Notes: a model not told the origin generated them from the sequence alone. A stretch of DNA of 64,000 nucleotides from Desulfofundulus thermosubterraneus DSM 16057 (GCF_900142025.1 NZ_FQZM01000007.1:39594-103593), one strand, 5' to 3'. Positions 16,988-26,127 are shown, counted from the first letter of the stretch. Made by a program: numbers and translations.

Positions 16988-17749
16988 ATGGAGGAACGCG
17001 TGAAAATTGCCGTTAAAGATTTAAACCTTTATTATAAAGATTTTCAAGCCCTGAAAGATATCAATTTAGATATAAAGGCTAATAAAATTACCGCCCTTAT
17101 TGGGCCTTCCGGTTGCGGTAAGTCAACCTTTTTGCGTACTTTAAACCGGATGAACGATCTTATCGAGGGAGTGCGGGTAGAGGGAACGGTTTTGCTGGAC
17201 GGTCAGGATATCTACGCCCCCGATGTGGATGTGGTTTACTTGCGCAAACGGGTGGGAATGGTCTTCCAGCGTCCGAATCCCTTTCCCATGTCGGTTTATG
17301 ATAACGTGGCGTACGGTCCGAGGGTTCACGGTATCAAGAACAAGCGGTTGTTGGACGAGATTGTAGAAAGAAGCCTTCGGGACGCGGCCCTGTGGGATGA
17401 GGTGCAGGACCGCTTATTTAAATCAGCCCTGGGCCTTTCCGGTGGCCAGCAGCAACGCCTCTGCATTGCCCGTCTCCTGGCGGTGGAACCGGAAGTGCTA
17501 CTGATGGACGAACCCAGTTCTGCCCTGGATCCCATTTCCACCCTGAAAATAGAAGAGCTGGTCCAGGTGCTAAAAAAAGATTACACCATTGTAATTGTTA
17601 CTCATAATATGCAGCAGGCCGCCCGGGTTTCGGATATTACCGCGTATTTTTTAAACGGCGAACTGGTGGAATGGGGGACGACGGATGAAATCTTTACCCG
17701 TCCGAAAGATCAGCGGACAGAAGATTATATTACCGGTCGATTTGGCTAG
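16988..17749 (+). CDS. pstB: Phosphate ABC transporter ATP-binding protein PstB
   Basis: ATPase subunit of the high-affinity phosphate importer. Walker [10 protein letters not shown], the PstB-specific [11 protein letters not shown]-loop [20 protein letters not shown], signature [13 protein letters not shown], Walker [14 protein letters not shown] and the H-loop [13 protein letters not shown] are all present in 253 residues. The ATG at 16988 has an AGGGGGG site 6 bases upstream; an ATG at 16943 would add 15 residues. The membrane and binding partners pstS, pstC and pstA are not in this window, so here PstB stands with phoPR and phoU as a signalling group. Confidence 0.95.
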   Translation: MEERVKIAVKDLNLYYKDFQALKDINLDIKANKITALIGPSGCGKSTFLRTLNRMNDLIEGVRVEGTVLLDGQDIYAPDVDVVYLRKRVGMVFQRPNPFPMSVYDNVAYGPRVHGIKNKRLLDEIVERSLRDAALWDEVQDRLFKSALGLSGGQQQRLCIARLLAVEPEVLLMDEPSSALDPISTLKIEELVQVLKKDYTIVIVTHNMQQAARVSDITAYFLNGELVEWGTTDEIFTRPKDQRTEDYITGRFG

Positions 17750-17820
17750 GAGTTTGCCGGTCGCCTGCGAATTTTGGCGCAAAGGACGAAAACTTGCATG
17801 TTTTTGCGGGAGGGATGACC

Positions 17821-18480
17821 GTGAGTCCCCGTTCTTCCTTTGATAAAGCCCTGGCCGAACTTCAGCAGGATATCCTGCGCATGGCCAGTCTGGTGGAACA
17901 GGCCATTTATGATGCGGTACAGTCTCTGGTCAAGCTGGATGTAGCCGGGGCGGCCCAGGTAATCATGGGCGATGAGATGATAGACGAACTTTACCTGGAA
18001 ATTGAAGATAAATGCGTAAAATTGATTGCTACCCAACAACCCATTGCCCGGGATTTGCGGGTGGCCATTACCGGGATCAAAATTCTTTTAAGCCTGGAAC
18101 GGATGGCCGACCATGCGGTGGACATTGCCCGGGCCACCATGTGTTTGAGCGGGCAGCCATTGACGGTAAAATGCCTGGAATATATCCCTCAAATGGGACG
18201 GCTTGCCCAGCAGATGGTTAAAGATGGACTGGACGCCTATGTTAATGGTGATGTTCAAAAGGCCAAGGAGATGTGTGCCCTGGATGACGAAGTGGACTAT
18301 ATCTTTGCTAAAGTCTTCCGGGAACTGATCAACGGCATGATGGAGAATCCTAAAACAGTGATGCAATCGGCCTACCTTCTTTACGTCAGTCGCTATCTGG
18401 AAAGGATTGCCGATCATGCCACCAATATCGGGGAGGCCGTCATTTACTTGGTCACGGGTGAACGCCGGGAACTAAACTAA
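17821..18480 (+). CDS. phoU: Phosphate signalling regulator PhoU
   Basis: PhoU links the Pst transporter to the PhoR kinase and represses the Pho response when phosphate is plentiful. The 219-residue all-helical protein shows the two PhoU repeats, each with the metal-binding acidic helix (GDEMIDELYLEIEDKC and ALDDEVDYIFAKVFREL) and a paired RYLERIADHATNIGE-type segment (LERMADHAVDIAR in repeat 1). The GTG at 17821 is 6 bases after gggaggg. It lies 71 bp after pstB, likely in one operon with phoPR. Confidence 0.93.
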   Translation: MSPRSSFDKALAELQQDILRMASLVEQAIYDAVQSLVKLDVAGAAQVIMGDEMIDELYLEIEDKCVKLIATQQPIARDLRVAITGIKILLSLERMADHAVDIARATMCLSGQPLTVKCLEYIPQMGRLAQQMVKDGLDAYVNGDVQKAKEMCALDDEVDYIFAKVFRELINGMMENPKTVMQSAYLLYVSRYLERIADHATNIGEAVIYLVTGERRELN

Positions 18481-18587
18481 TTTCTTAGCCGGGCGCCAGT
18501 TGCCGGTGCTTTTTCGCAGGATTTAATCCACAAGCCGTCGAATAGGACAAGTTACGTATCTCCATCTAATCTTGGCAGGTGACGGGG

Positions 18588-19514
18588 TTGATTTCCCTGT
18601 TCCGGGCCAGCAAAATATTTCCCCTGGTGATCCTTGTGTCGGCGGTTCTTTTTTCCATCTGGTGGCTGGGTAACCGGGTGTGGAACCTGGTCGAGACACG
18701 GCAGGTCAGGCTGGAATGGTTGGAGGAGGACAAGGTTTCCCGTACCATTACCACCTCCGGCTGGCTGATTAAGGAAGAGCGACTGCTACACTCACCGGGA
18801 AGGGGCCAGTTAAGGCTGCTGGTGGGTGATGGGCAGCGGGTGCGAGCAGGAGAAGCAGTGGCAGAGATCCTTCTGTCTGATAATGGTGACGTCAAAAAAA
18901 AGATGGTTGTTTATGCACCCTGGGGAGGGGTTTTTTGCAACCATATCGATGGACTGGAAAAGGTATTGCGGCCTGGAAATGCATTAGAAATGGAAGCCGT
19001 GGAAAAACTGGGGGCAAAGTCCTTTTCCCTCGCTACGGGTGACCGGGTGGAAAAAGGGCAGCCGGTAGGTAAGCTGGTGGATAACCTGTCCGGCATGTGG
19101 TACTGGTGCCGTGTTCCCCAGGAGGAAACCAATGCTGGAAAATGGTCTTCCGGGCAACAGGTGGTCGTTCTATGGCGGGGGCAGCAAATATGCGCCCGGT
19201 TGGAGAAAATTACCGGGAAAGAGATGCTTTTTCTGTTACCCGTTTATCCCGGCGACCTTGTCCAACAGCGCCATGTCCAGCTTGAGCTGGTGGCAGGAGA
19301 AGTGGCCGGTTATCTGGTTCTTCCCCGGGCGGTGGTGGAGCGGGACGGGCACCCCGGGATTTATGTCATTTCCCGGCGCAGGGCCACCTGGGTGCCCGTT
19401 CAGGTCCTGGGCGAAACGTCAGGACGGGTGGTTATTTCCGGCCGGGGTCTATCTACCTGCACCCGCTATGTGGCCAACCCCTTGTGGGTCCGGGAGGGAG
19501 ACAGGCTGGAATGA
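18588..19514 (+). CDS. HlyD-like membrane-anchored biotinyl-lipoyl domain protein
   Basis: About 308 residues: one N-terminal membrane helix (about residues 10-28), then a predicted extracytoplasmic region with two half-barrel lipoyl-like segments (LLHSPGRGQLRLLVGDGQRV and SLATGDRVEKGQPVGKLVD), followed by beta-rich adaptor domains. This resembles periplasmic adaptor proteins of the HlyD family but is shorter, with no long coiled-coil hairpin and no transporter next to it. It sits in the ylm cluster directly before ylmE, so a cell-envelope role near the septum is a reasonable guess. TTG at 18588 follows aggtgacgggg; a GTG at 18579 is the alternative. Confidence 0.65.
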   Translation: MISLFRASKIFPLVILVSAVLFSIWWLGNRVWNLVETRQVRLEWLEEDKVSRTITTSGWLIKEERLLHSPGRGQLRLLVGDGQRVRAGEAVAEILLSDNGDVKKKMVVYAPWGGVFCNHIDGLEKVLRPGNALEMEAVEKLGAKSFSLATGDRVEKGQPVGKLVDNLSGMWYWCRVPQEETNAGKWSSGQQVVVLWRGQQICARLEKITGKEMLFLLPVYPGDLVQQRHVQLELVAGEVAGYLVLPRAVVERDGHPGIYVISRRRATWVPVQVLGETSGRVVISGRGLSTCTRYVANPLWVREGDRLE

Positions 19515-19532
19515 GTGCTGGGGGGAAAGATA

Positions 19533-20255
19533 TTGGGAGTCAGGGAAAACCTTTCTCATGTAATTGAGCAGGTCACAAAAGCGGCTAAAAAGGCCGGCCG
19601 GGATTCCGGCTCGGTTAAGCTGGTAGCAGTGACCAAAAATGTTTCCGTCGACATTATGCGGGAAGCGCTGGCAGCAGGAATAAATGCCTTTGGGGAAAAC
19701 CGGGTGCAGGAACTGGTGGCCAAACAACCCCAGCTGCCGGTTGATGTGGAATGGCACCTTATCGGTCATCTGCAAACGAATAAAGTTAAATATGTTATTG
19801 GCAAGGTACACCTGATCCATTCCCTGGACAGCTGGCGCCTGGCCCGGGAAATCAGCCGCCGGGCCCAGGAGCGGGGTTTAACGGTGGAAGTGCTGGTGCA
19901 GGTAAATATATCCGGGGAAGAAACCAAATACGGTTTACCCCCCGGGGAGGTGAGGAGCTTTATTGCGGAGGTGGCAGGGCTTCCCGGTATTCGTGTGCGC
20001 GGGTTAATGACCATTGCTCCCCTGGTTCCCGATCCCGAGCAGGTAAGGCCAGTTTTTAGGGAAATGTATCAAATGGCCAGCTGGCTTAAACAAGAGCTGC
20101 CGGAGTTACCGCTGGATTTTTTGTCTATGGGGATGAGCAACGATTTTACGGTGGCCGTAGAGGAAGGGGCTAATATAATTCGGGTGGGTAGCGCCATTTT
20201 TGGACCTCGACCAAACCTAAGGAGGGATAACCATGGCGAAAAAATTGGTGGATAA
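19533..20255 (+). CDS. ylmE: PLP homeostasis protein YggS/YlmE
   Basis: Pyridoxal-phosphate-binding barrel protein that buffers the cell's PLP pool; no catalytic activity is known. The 240-residue protein has the PLP lysine in VKLVAVTKNVS, then FGENRVQEL, WHLIGHLQTNKVKY, VQVNISGEETKYG, RGLMTIAP, LSMGMSNDFTVAVEEG and RVGSAIFGPR. The TTG at 19533 aligns with the B. subtilis YlmE start (GVRENL versus RVVDNL) and has ggggggaaag upstream. Its last 23 bases overlap the start of sepF, which suggests coupled translation. Confidence 0.95.
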   Translation: MGVRENLSHVIEQVTKAAKKAGRDSGSVKLVAVTKNVSVDIMREALAAGINAFGENRVQELVAKQPQLPVDVEWHLIGHLQTNKVKYVIGKVHLIHSLDSWRLAREISRRAQERGLTVEVLVQVNISGEETKYGLPPGEVRSFIAEVAGLPGIRVRGLMTIAPLVPDPEQVRPVFREMYQMASWLKQELPELPLDFLSMGMSNDFTVAVEEGANIIRVGSAIFGPRPNLRRDNHGEKIGG

Positions 20256-20664
20256 AGTCCTCGGTTTAATGGGCTTTGAAGAGGAGCCCCTGGAAGAAGA
20301 GGAAAGGGAGCGCTTCCGGGAGGAAGATTCTGTGCCCCAGGTAAAGCGCAAGGGGCAGGTATTCAGCTTACACACCCAGCGCCAGGTGCGGGTCATTGTG
20401 GCAGAACCCCGGGCTTTTGAAGATGTGCAGAGCATTGCTGAACATTTAAAAAACCGCCGCCCGGTAGTGGTTAATTTGGAGCGGGCTGAAAGCGAGCTGG
20501 CCAGGCGTGTAGTGGATTTTGTCAGTGGAGCTACATACGCCCTGAACGGGAGCATGCAAAAGGTAGGCAACGGAATTTTTCTCTTTGTGCCAAGTAATAT
20601 GGATATAGCCGGTGACATTAAAGAATATGGAGAGCGGGGGATTTTCCCCTGGATGGGCGAGTAA
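20233..20664 (+). CDS. sepF: Cell division protein SepF
   Basis: Membrane-associated FtsZ partner that bundles Z-ring filaments. The 143-residue protein has an N-terminal amphipathic helix (MAKKLVDKVLGLMGF), an acidic linker, and the DUF552 domain (VIVAEPRAFEDVQSIAEHLKNRRPVVVNLE ... DFVSGATYALNGSMQKVGNGIFLFVPSN). The ribosome site aaggaggg lies within the end of ylmE. Its presence with ftsZ 19 kb upstream is standard Firmicute synteny. Confidence 0.95.
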   Translation: MAKKLVDKVLGLMGFEEEPLEEEERERFREEDSVPQVKRKGQVFSLHTQRQVRVIVAEPRAFEDVQSIAEHLKNRRPVVVNLERAESELARRVVDFVSGATYALNGSMQKVGNGIFLFVPSNMDIAGDIKEYGERGIFPWMGE

Positions 20665-20678
20665 CGGGGGTGTTCCTA

Positions 20679-21500
20679 TTGTCATTGACAGGACTTGCCA
20701 TTGGTTGCCTGGGGGGCGGGGCCATGGCCCAGGCCTTGCTCACAGGATTAATTAAAAGCGGTATTCAGGCCCGGAATCTGTATGCAAGCGATACCCGCCG
20801 GGAGCGACTGGAGTTTTTACACCGGGAGCTGGGTGTACATACGCGGGAGAGCAACAAGGATCTGGTTAAGGAATCAGATGTGGTTATTCTGGCGGTTAAA
20901 CCTCAAGTAGTAGAGGAGGTTTTGAAAGAAACAGGGGGCATATTTCAGCCCCAGCAAACCCTCATTTCCATTGCCGCCGGTATTACCACTCAGTTTATTG
21001 AAAGTTTTCTCGCCCAACCGGTACCGGTAGTCCGCGTCATGCCCAATACACCCTGCCTTTTGGGAGCCGGTGCCAGTGCCCTTTGTCTCGGTACCCACGC
21101 CGGTGTTAGGGATCGCGAGCGGGCCATGGCGATATTCAGCGCCGTCGGTCGGGCGGTGGAAGTGCCGGAAGGATTGATGGATGCCGTGACAGGGCTTAGC
21201 GGCAGCGGGCCTGCCTATATGTATGTTATCCTGGAGGCGCTAGCCGACGCGGGAGTACGGGTGGGCCTCCCCCGGGATGTAGCCCTTTTGCTCAGCGCCC
21301 AGACCATGCTGGGAGCCGCCCGGATGGTTTTAGAAACCAACGAACACCCTGGTCGCCTGAAAAATATGGTTACCACACCGGGGGGTACGGCTATTGCAGG
21401 TGTCTTTGCCCTGGAAGAGGGAGGATTGCGGGTAACCCTCATGCGGGCGGTGGAAGAAGCGACCCGCCGTTCCCGGGAACTGTCCAGTGGATTAAAATAA
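20679..21500 (+). CDS. proC: Pyrroline-5-carboxylate reductase
   Basis: NAD(P)H-dependent last step of proline synthesis. Rossmann motif IGCLGGGAMAQALLTGL near the N-terminus, VILAVKPQVVEEVL, the P5CR signature region VRVMPNTPCLLGAGASALC, and the C-terminal SGSGPAYMYVILEALADAGVRVGLPRD with TPGGTTIAG-like (TPGGTAIAG). About 273 residues. TTG at 20679 is about 9 bases after acgggggtg; a GTG at 20670 is the alternative. Located between sepF and yggT as in many Clostridia, in an apparent operon. Confidence 0.95.
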   Translation: MSLTGLAIGCLGGGAMAQALLTGLIKSGIQARNLYASDTRRERLEFLHRELGVHTRESNKDLVKESDVVILAVKPQVVEEVLKETGGIFQPQQTLISIAAGITTQFIESFLAQPVPVVRVMPNTPCLLGAGASALCLGTHAGVRDRERAMAIFSAVGRAVEVPEGLMDAVTGLSGSGPAYMYVILEALADAGVRVGLPRDVALLLSAQTMLGAARMVLETNEHPGRLKNMVTTPGGTAIAGVFALEEGGLRVTLMRAVEEATRRSRELSSGLK

Positions 21501-21512
21501 AAGGAGAGCGCT

Positions 21513-21776
21513 ATGAGTCTAGAACGCATTATAAACGTGGCTTTCCAGGTATATACCTGGCTGATCTTTATCCGCATTATTTTGTCTTTTATCCGTCATA
21601 ACCCCTATCATCCTCTGATCCGCTTCGTTTATGAAATTACCGAACCTGTGCTGGGTTTCTTCAGGCGCTTTATTCCTCCCGTGGGAATGCTGGATTTTTC
21701 GCCCCTTGTGGCTTTCTTTGCCCTTGAGTTGCTGCGTCAGGTAATTCTCAACGTGATTAGAGCCCTGGGGTTGTAG
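21513..21776 (+). CDS. ylmG: YggT family membrane protein (YlmG)
   Basis: Small integral membrane protein, 87 residues, two hydrophobic segments (about 10-25 and 65-85) joined by the conserved HNPYHPLIRFVYEITEPVLGFFRRFIPP. Family members act near division or chloroplast nucleoid sites, but the mechanism is unknown. An aaggagagc ribosome site precedes the ATG, 12 bp after proC. Confidence 0.92.
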   Translation: MSLERIINVAFQVYTWLIFIRIILSFIRHNPYHPLIRFVYEITEPVLGFFRRFIPPVGMLDFSPLVAFFALELLRQVILNVIRALGL

Positions 21777-21794
21777 TCCTGAAGGGGTGAGGAA

Positions 21795-22583
21795 GTGCTA
21801 GACAAGGAGTTTTTGCTATACCGTGCCAAAACCCAGGAGGAAAAAGAAATGCTGTCCCGGGTTTATGACCTGGTGCAGCAAGTTTTGCGTACCCGCCAGC
21901 CGCGAGTAACCGATTTCCTTGATCCTTATCATGCCGGTCTTGTGCTTATGGCTTTAGAAGGGGTTCCCGATCTGGCGGTACGGAGTGATGGTGGTTACCC
22001 GGGCGCCGAGCGGGTGCGTATTCTCATTTATCCCGATTATCTAGAGCCCCGGGAGGAGGATTGGCGATTGGCATTTTTATCCATCCAGGGTTCCTTTGAA
22101 CAACAGATGCCTAGCCACAGGGATTTTCTGGGGGCTATGCTGGCCCTCGGCTTGCGCCGGGAGAAAATTGGGGACATCCTCCTGCATAACGACCAGGCCC
22201 AGGTGGTTGTGACAGAAGAAATAGCTCCCTTCATTCGGTCACAGCTTGCCCGGGTGGGTCGCATTTCCGTGACCGTGCACCAGATTTTCAGAGAGCAACT
22301 CTATCCTCCCCCCCGCCGGGTTCGGGAAATCAAGGCCACTGTGCCTTCCCTGCGTCTGGACGTGGTGGCTGCTGCCGGTTTTGGTACTTCCCGTACCCGC
22401 ATGGCCCGGGAAATTACTGCCCAGCGAGTTAGCCTGAACTGGCAGATCTGCAGTGAGCTCTCCCATACGGTGCGGGAAGGGGACATTATTTCCGCCCGGG
22501 GACGCGGCCGGGTGCAGGTGACCCGGGTTACGGGAACCACTAAAAGCGGCCGCCTGGCACTCATCCTACACCGTTATGTCTGA
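21795..22583 (+). CDS. ylmH: RNA-binding protein YlmH (S4 domain)
   Basis: Protein of 262 residues with a C-terminal S4 RNA-binding domain (LRLDVVAAAGFGTSRTRMAREITAQRVSLNW, about 185-250) and an N-terminal YlmH domain. In B. subtilis YlmH binds stalled 50S-peptidyl-tRNA complexes and helps ribosome-associated quality control. GTG start after ggggtgagga. Located in the ylm cluster between yggT and yggU. Confidence 0.93.
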   Translation: MLDKEFLLYRAKTQEEKEMLSRVYDLVQQVLRTRQPRVTDFLDPYHAGLVLMALEGVPDLAVRSDGGYPGAERVRILIYPDYLEPREEDWRLAFLSIQGSFEQQMPSHRDFLGAMLALGLRREKIGDILLHNDQAQVVVTEEIAPFIRSQLARVGRISVTVHQIFREQLYPPPRRVREIKATVPSLRLDVVAAAGFGTSRTRMAREITAQRVSLNWQICSELSHTVREGDIISARGRGRVQVTRVTGTTKSGRLALILHRYV

Positions 22584-22598
22584 CGGGGTGACGGGTTT

Positions 22599-22892
22599 AT
22601 GATCTTCCTGCTGGAAGAAAAGGGAGCAGTAGTATTTAAGGTGCGCGTTCAGCCTCGGGCGGCTAGAAATGAGTTGGCCGGGGTGTTTGAAGACGCCCTG
22701 AAGGTCCGTTTGACGGCGCCCCCGGTGGGAGGGGAGGCCAACGAAGCCTGCCGGGATTTTTTTGCCCGGCTGCTGGGAGTGCCCAGAGCCCGGGTGGAAA
22801 TCGTGACCGGACATGCCGGGCGTAACAAGCTGGTGCGGGTGCAGGGGGTTTCTGTCGAAAAGGTGCGCTCTTTGATGTCAGCCCAAAGATAG
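22599..22892 (+). CDS. yggU: DUF167 family protein YggU
   Basis: Small conserved protein of 97 residues, unknown function. DUF167 features: VFKVRVQPRAARNELAGV, LKVRLTAPPVGGEANEACRDFFA and RARVEIVTGHAGRNKLVRV. It starts 15 bp after ylmH and ends the ylm operon; the next landmark expected from synteny (divIVA/ileS) is displaced about 17 kb by the island that follows. Confidence 0.92.
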   Translation: MIFLLEEKGAVVFKVRVQPRAARNELAGVFEDALKVRLTAPPVGGEANEACRDFFARLLGVPRARVEIVTGHAGRNKLVRVQGVSVEKVRSLMSAQR

Positions 22893-22935
22893 GCTCGGCT
22901 AATCGCATCAACCAAAAGCTTCATTCTTTAAAAGA

Positions 22936-22983
22936 GTGGAAGAGGTAATGCACCGTGTTAAGGAGGCGCATTACCTCTTCCAC
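22936..22983. terminator. 16-bp perfect hairpin between convergent genes
   Basis: GTGGAAGAGGTAATGC (22936-22951) pairs completely with GCATTACCTCTTCCAC (22968-22983) around a 16-nt loop. It abuts the stop codon of the minus-strand gene. No T tract, but a likely shared transcript end and a possible left edge of the accessory island. Confidence 0.65.
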
Positions 22984-23832
22984 TTACGTTTTATACCTGG
23001 TCAGCTGTTTCTTGATCTGCTCCCGCCGGGCTAAATAACGGTCGCGGCTGGGAACAATCCACTCATTGAGATGGTGGCGACGATGTTCTGCCGTCCAGAA
23101 ATGGCCATGGGGGTCCGGCGGGTCGGTTACGAAGCGCAGGCCGCTTTCATCTGGAACCAGCCGTCCTGTGGTATTACATACCACACAGGTAATCCTGTCC
23201 TGCCCGTTGAGGCGAAAAGCGCGACTGTAACAGTTGCCGCACTGCTGCTCTTCCGGAGGACGTGCCTCGATTTCTCCGGATAGGGCCCTGGCTACCCGCC
23301 GGCCCAACTCGCGGGCCCGGGTAACGTTTTCGGGTTCCAACAGAACCTCCCCGGGCCCGGGAGCATACGCTTCCAGGTAGTCGATGACCCGGTAGCCGTA
23401 GGCCAGTGGGAAAAGGTTTAGAAGTTCTACCCCCAGCGGGTTCCACTTTCTGTTGCCGGCTACACTGATGGTGGCGGCCACCCTGGTACGACCGGCCAGA
23501 TCTTCAAGGTGGGGGGAGAGGCTGAGGGCCCGATCCGTTACCAGCTTGACTATTCCTGCCGGGCCCAAAAGGTAGGTGGGTGCGGCGATGATTAACCCGT
23601 CGGCCTCCAGGACTTTCTCCAGTAAAACCCCCAAGTCGTCATTTTTGATGGCACAGGACCCCTTGTAGACACAGGCCAGGCAACCCCGGCAGGGTTCGAA
23701 TCGCAGGTCGGGCAGGCGTAAAAAGGATACAGCCGCACCAGTTTTTTGAGCCTCGTCCAGCGCTTCGCGCAGGAGTACCTCGCTATTTCCCAGGGGACGC
23801 CGGGAACAGCAAATGCCAAGTATGGTGGCCAT
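22984..23832 (-). CDS. Flavodoxin-like NAD(P)H-dependent FMN reductase with C-terminal extension
   Basis: About 282 residues. Residues 1-180 form an FMN reductase/flavodoxin-like fold with ILGICCSRRPLGNSEVLL (phosphate loop), the CRGCLACVYKGSCAIKNDD cysteine cluster common in clostridial members, and IIAAPTYLLGPAG. The C-terminal 100 residues add a CGNCYSRAF plus ITCVVCNTTG zinc-ribbon-like pair and then a WTAEHRRHHLNEW region. Likely a redox protein whose partner is unknown. The ATG at 23832 has gggaggtt upstream on the minus strand. It is divergent from the sigma-54 activator. Confidence 0.75.
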   Translation of the reverse strand: MATILGICCSRRPLGNSEVLLREALDEAQKTGAAVSFLRLPDLRFEPCRGCLACVYKGSCAIKNDDLGVLLEKVLEADGLIIAAPTYLLGPAGIVKLVTDRALSLSPHLEDLAGRTRVAATISVAGNRKWNPLGVELLNLFPLAYGYRVIDYLEAYAPGPGEVLLEPENVTRARELGRRVARALSGEIEARPPEEQQCGNCYSRAFRLNGQDRITCVVCNTTGRLVPDESGLRFVTDPPDPHGHFWTAEHRRHHLNEWIVPSRDRYLARREQIKKQLTRYKT

Positions 23833-23881
23833 TGTTTGCGAACCTCCCAAATTAGCGATTACTATGGCGGAGTTTGTTAAA

Positions 23882-23949
23882 ACTTAGATAGTTAACTGAA
23901 GTTAATATACCATTTATGGAAAAATTAATCAATATTTTGTTATCTAAGT
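23882..23949. promoter_or_regulatory. Inverted repeat in the divergent AT-rich region
   Basis: ACTTAGATA (23882-23890) and TATCTAAGT (23941-23949) are perfect complements 50 bases apart, between the flavin reductase and the sigma-54 activator. They may be operator halves for autoregulation. The region is strikingly AT-rich. Confidence 0.35.
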
Positions 23950-24040
23950 ATAAAGTAAAGAAATAAAAGGTGATTTTTAGCTTGTTGTTGAATAATACAG
24001 ATAAGTATTAATTATCAAATTTTAGAGGGGTGCACCAGTG

Positions 24041-26029
24041 ATGGTTCCGGTTCAGGAAGAATTGCGGGCCGCCTGGCATGCCTTTGTTGCTGGGAACGAA
24101 GATGGCTTACAAATGCTAAGGCCTGTCGTGCGGGAGTCGTGGGAACGCTGTCGGCGCGCCGGTGTTAACCCATATCAAAAGGTGGTTCTCACCGTACTGG
24201 ATCCGGAAGCTCTGGCGGCGCGCCGTGAAAAAAATAGGGAGTGGCTGGAAATTGCTCGCCCGGTAATGGAAACCTTATACAGGTTTGTTGCCGGGTCGGG
24301 TTTTGTGGTTGCAGTCGCTGACTGTGAAGGCTACTTGCTGGAAGTAATTGGTGATCCAGAAGTAGTTCAAGCTATTGCAAAAGGGAATTTCGTACCAGGG
24401 GCCAATTGGAGCGAGCCGAGCGCCGGTACCAATAGCGTTGGCACTGCACTAATTATGAATCAACCATTACAAATTTTCAGCTACGAACACTATTGCATCT
24501 GTTCCCACCGGTGGACCTGTTCTGCGGCGCCCATTCATGATCCGGATGGCAATCTGATTGGTGTGTTGGATATGACCGGGTCCTTTGAAAAGGTCCATCC
24601 CCATACACTGGGAATGGTGGTGGCAGGTGCGGATGCCATTGAACGGCAAATGGCCATGAAAAGGGCCTGGCGGGAGCGGGACCTGGCCAACCGGGTTCGG
24701 GAGGCCCTGATGGAATCAATTTCAGAAGGAATCCTGGCCACGGATTGCAATCGAAGAGTCATACACATGAATCAGGAGGCTGCTCGCCTTTTAGGTACAA
24801 AAAAAGAAAAAGCGGTAGGGGTAGACGTTTGGAAGGTCCTGGGTGGTGAGGGGGCGGATTGGGAATCAATTGTAAGCGGGCAGAAATTTATCACCGACCG
24901 GGAACTGGATGTGACCACACCTTTCGGGACCGTAAAGCTAACCGTGACTTCCCGGCCCATTCGTGGTAACGACGGGCAATGTGAGGGTATCGTTATGATT
25001 CTGAATGAAATTACCCGCGCCCGGAAGTTAACTCAAAGAATGAGCGGGGCAGTGGCCAGGCTCACCTTTGACGATATGGTGGGTGAGGATCACAAGTTCC
25101 GAGAATCCTTGCGCCTTGCCCGTGCGGCAGCGAGCAGTGACTCCACGGTATTGCTGCTGGGGGAGAGCGGCACCGGTAAAGATATCCTGGCTCAAGCCAT
25201 TCATAACGCCAGTCAACGGGCGAAGGGGCCGTTTGTGGCCATTAACTGTGGGGCCATTCCAAGGGACCTGATTGGAAGCGAGCTTTTTGGCTATACGGAA
25301 GGTGCCTTCACCGGCGCCAGGAAGGGAGGGAGTCCCGGTAAATTCGAACTGGCGGACGGGGGAACCATTTTTCTGGATGAAATTGGGGATATGCCTCTGG
25401 AATTGCAAACTACCCTTCTCAGGGTACTGGAGCAAAAGGCCATTACCCGTATTGGCGGTTCTACGGTATTGCCTGTCAATGTACGTGTCATTGCGGCTAC
25501 CAACCGGGACCTGGCTGCAGAGGTGGAACGGGGAAACTTCCGGCGGGACCTGTATTACCGCTTGAACGTGGTTACCATCCGACTGATTCCTCTCAGAGAA
25601 CGCCAAGGAGATATTGAACTTCTCCTGTGGCATTTCCTGGAGCGGTTGGGTAAGCGAATGGGAAAACATGTCCTTTCGGTGGATGAGAGGGTTTGGCCCC
25701 TCGTTAAAGCCTATCCATGGCCCGGCAATGTCCGTGAGCTGCAAAATGTGGTGGAGAGGGCCCTGCACCTTGCCGGTGGTCTGACGTTGCGACCGGAACA
25801 CCTGCCGGAGGAAATCCGCAGGGTCCAAGACAACCTGCAGGCACGAAAGGATCTTTTACCAGTACCGGACTACGAAAAGCAGGTAATTTTGAAATTGCTC
25901 GAGGAAAATAAGGGTAATCTCTCACGGGTGGCGAACCAATTGGGCATAGCCCGGACTACCCTGTACCGGAGGATGGCCAAATACGGACTGCGTTGCGATC
26001 GGGATCAATATAACCGGACAAATCAATAG
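24041..26029 (+). CDS. Sigma-54-dependent activator (AcoR-type)
   Basis: Enhancer-binding protein of about 662 residues that opens sigma-54 promoters by ATP hydrolysis. Order: AcoR-like GAF domain (about 60-225; SAGTNSVGTALIMNQP and CICSHRWTCSAAPIHD), PAS domain (about 225-335), AAA+ domain with Walker A GESGTGKD (about 374), the sigma-54 contact loop EGAFTGA (about 420), Walker B GGTIFLDEIGDM, and a Fis-type helix-turn-helix (GNLSRVANQLGIARTTLYRRM). The GAF domain probably senses a small organic molecule. A dyad and a consensus -24/-12 promoter just downstream suggest that it drives the dehydratase operon. Confidence 0.93.
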   Translation: MVPVQEELRAAWHAFVAGNEDGLQMLRPVVRESWERCRRAGVNPYQKVVLTVLDPEALAARREKNREWLEIARPVMETLYRFVAGSGFVVAVADCEGYLLEVIGDPEVVQAIAKGNFVPGANWSEPSAGTNSVGTALIMNQPLQIFSYEHYCICSHRWTCSAAPIHDPDGNLIGVLDMTGSFEKVHPHTLGMVVAGADAIERQMAMKRAWRERDLANRVREALMESISEGILATDCNRRVIHMNQEAARLLGTKKEKAVGVDVWKVLGGEGADWESIVSGQKFITDRELDVTTPFGTVKLTVTSRPIRGNDGQCEGIVMILNEITRARKLTQRMSGAVARLTFDDMVGEDHKFRESLRLARAAASSDSTVLLLGESGTGKDILAQAIHNASQRAKGPFVAINCGAIPRDLIGSELFGYTEGAFTGARKGGSPGKFELADGGTIFLDEIGDMPLELQTTLLRVLEQKAITRIGGSTVLPVNVRVIAATNRDLAAEVERGNFRRDLYYRLNVVTIRLIPLRERQGDIELLLWHFLERLGKRMGKHVLSVDERVWPLVKAYPWPGNVRELQNVVERALHLAGGLTLRPEHLPEEIRRVQDNLQARKDLLPVPDYEKQVILKLLEENKGNLSRVANQLGIARTTLYRRMAKYGLRCDRDQYNRTNQ

Positions 26030-26057
26030 TGAGCAGGTTTATGAGTACCCAGGACAG

Positions 26058-26103
26058 AAATGTTTTGTAGCGAAACGCTACGCTGTAGCGATCCAAAACA
26101 TTT
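26058..26103 (+). promoter_or_regulatory. Likely enhancer (UAS) for the sigma-54 activator
   Basis: AAATGTTTTG (26058-26067) and CAAAACATTT (26094-26103) form a perfect outer dyad. Inside are GTAGCG-AAA-CGCTAC (26067-26081) and a third GTAGCG (26085-26090). The centre is about 130 bp upstream of the -24 element, the usual distance for enhancer sites. Confidence 0.6.
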
Positions 26104-26127
26104 ATCCCGGTTAAGCCAGGGTGTTAG

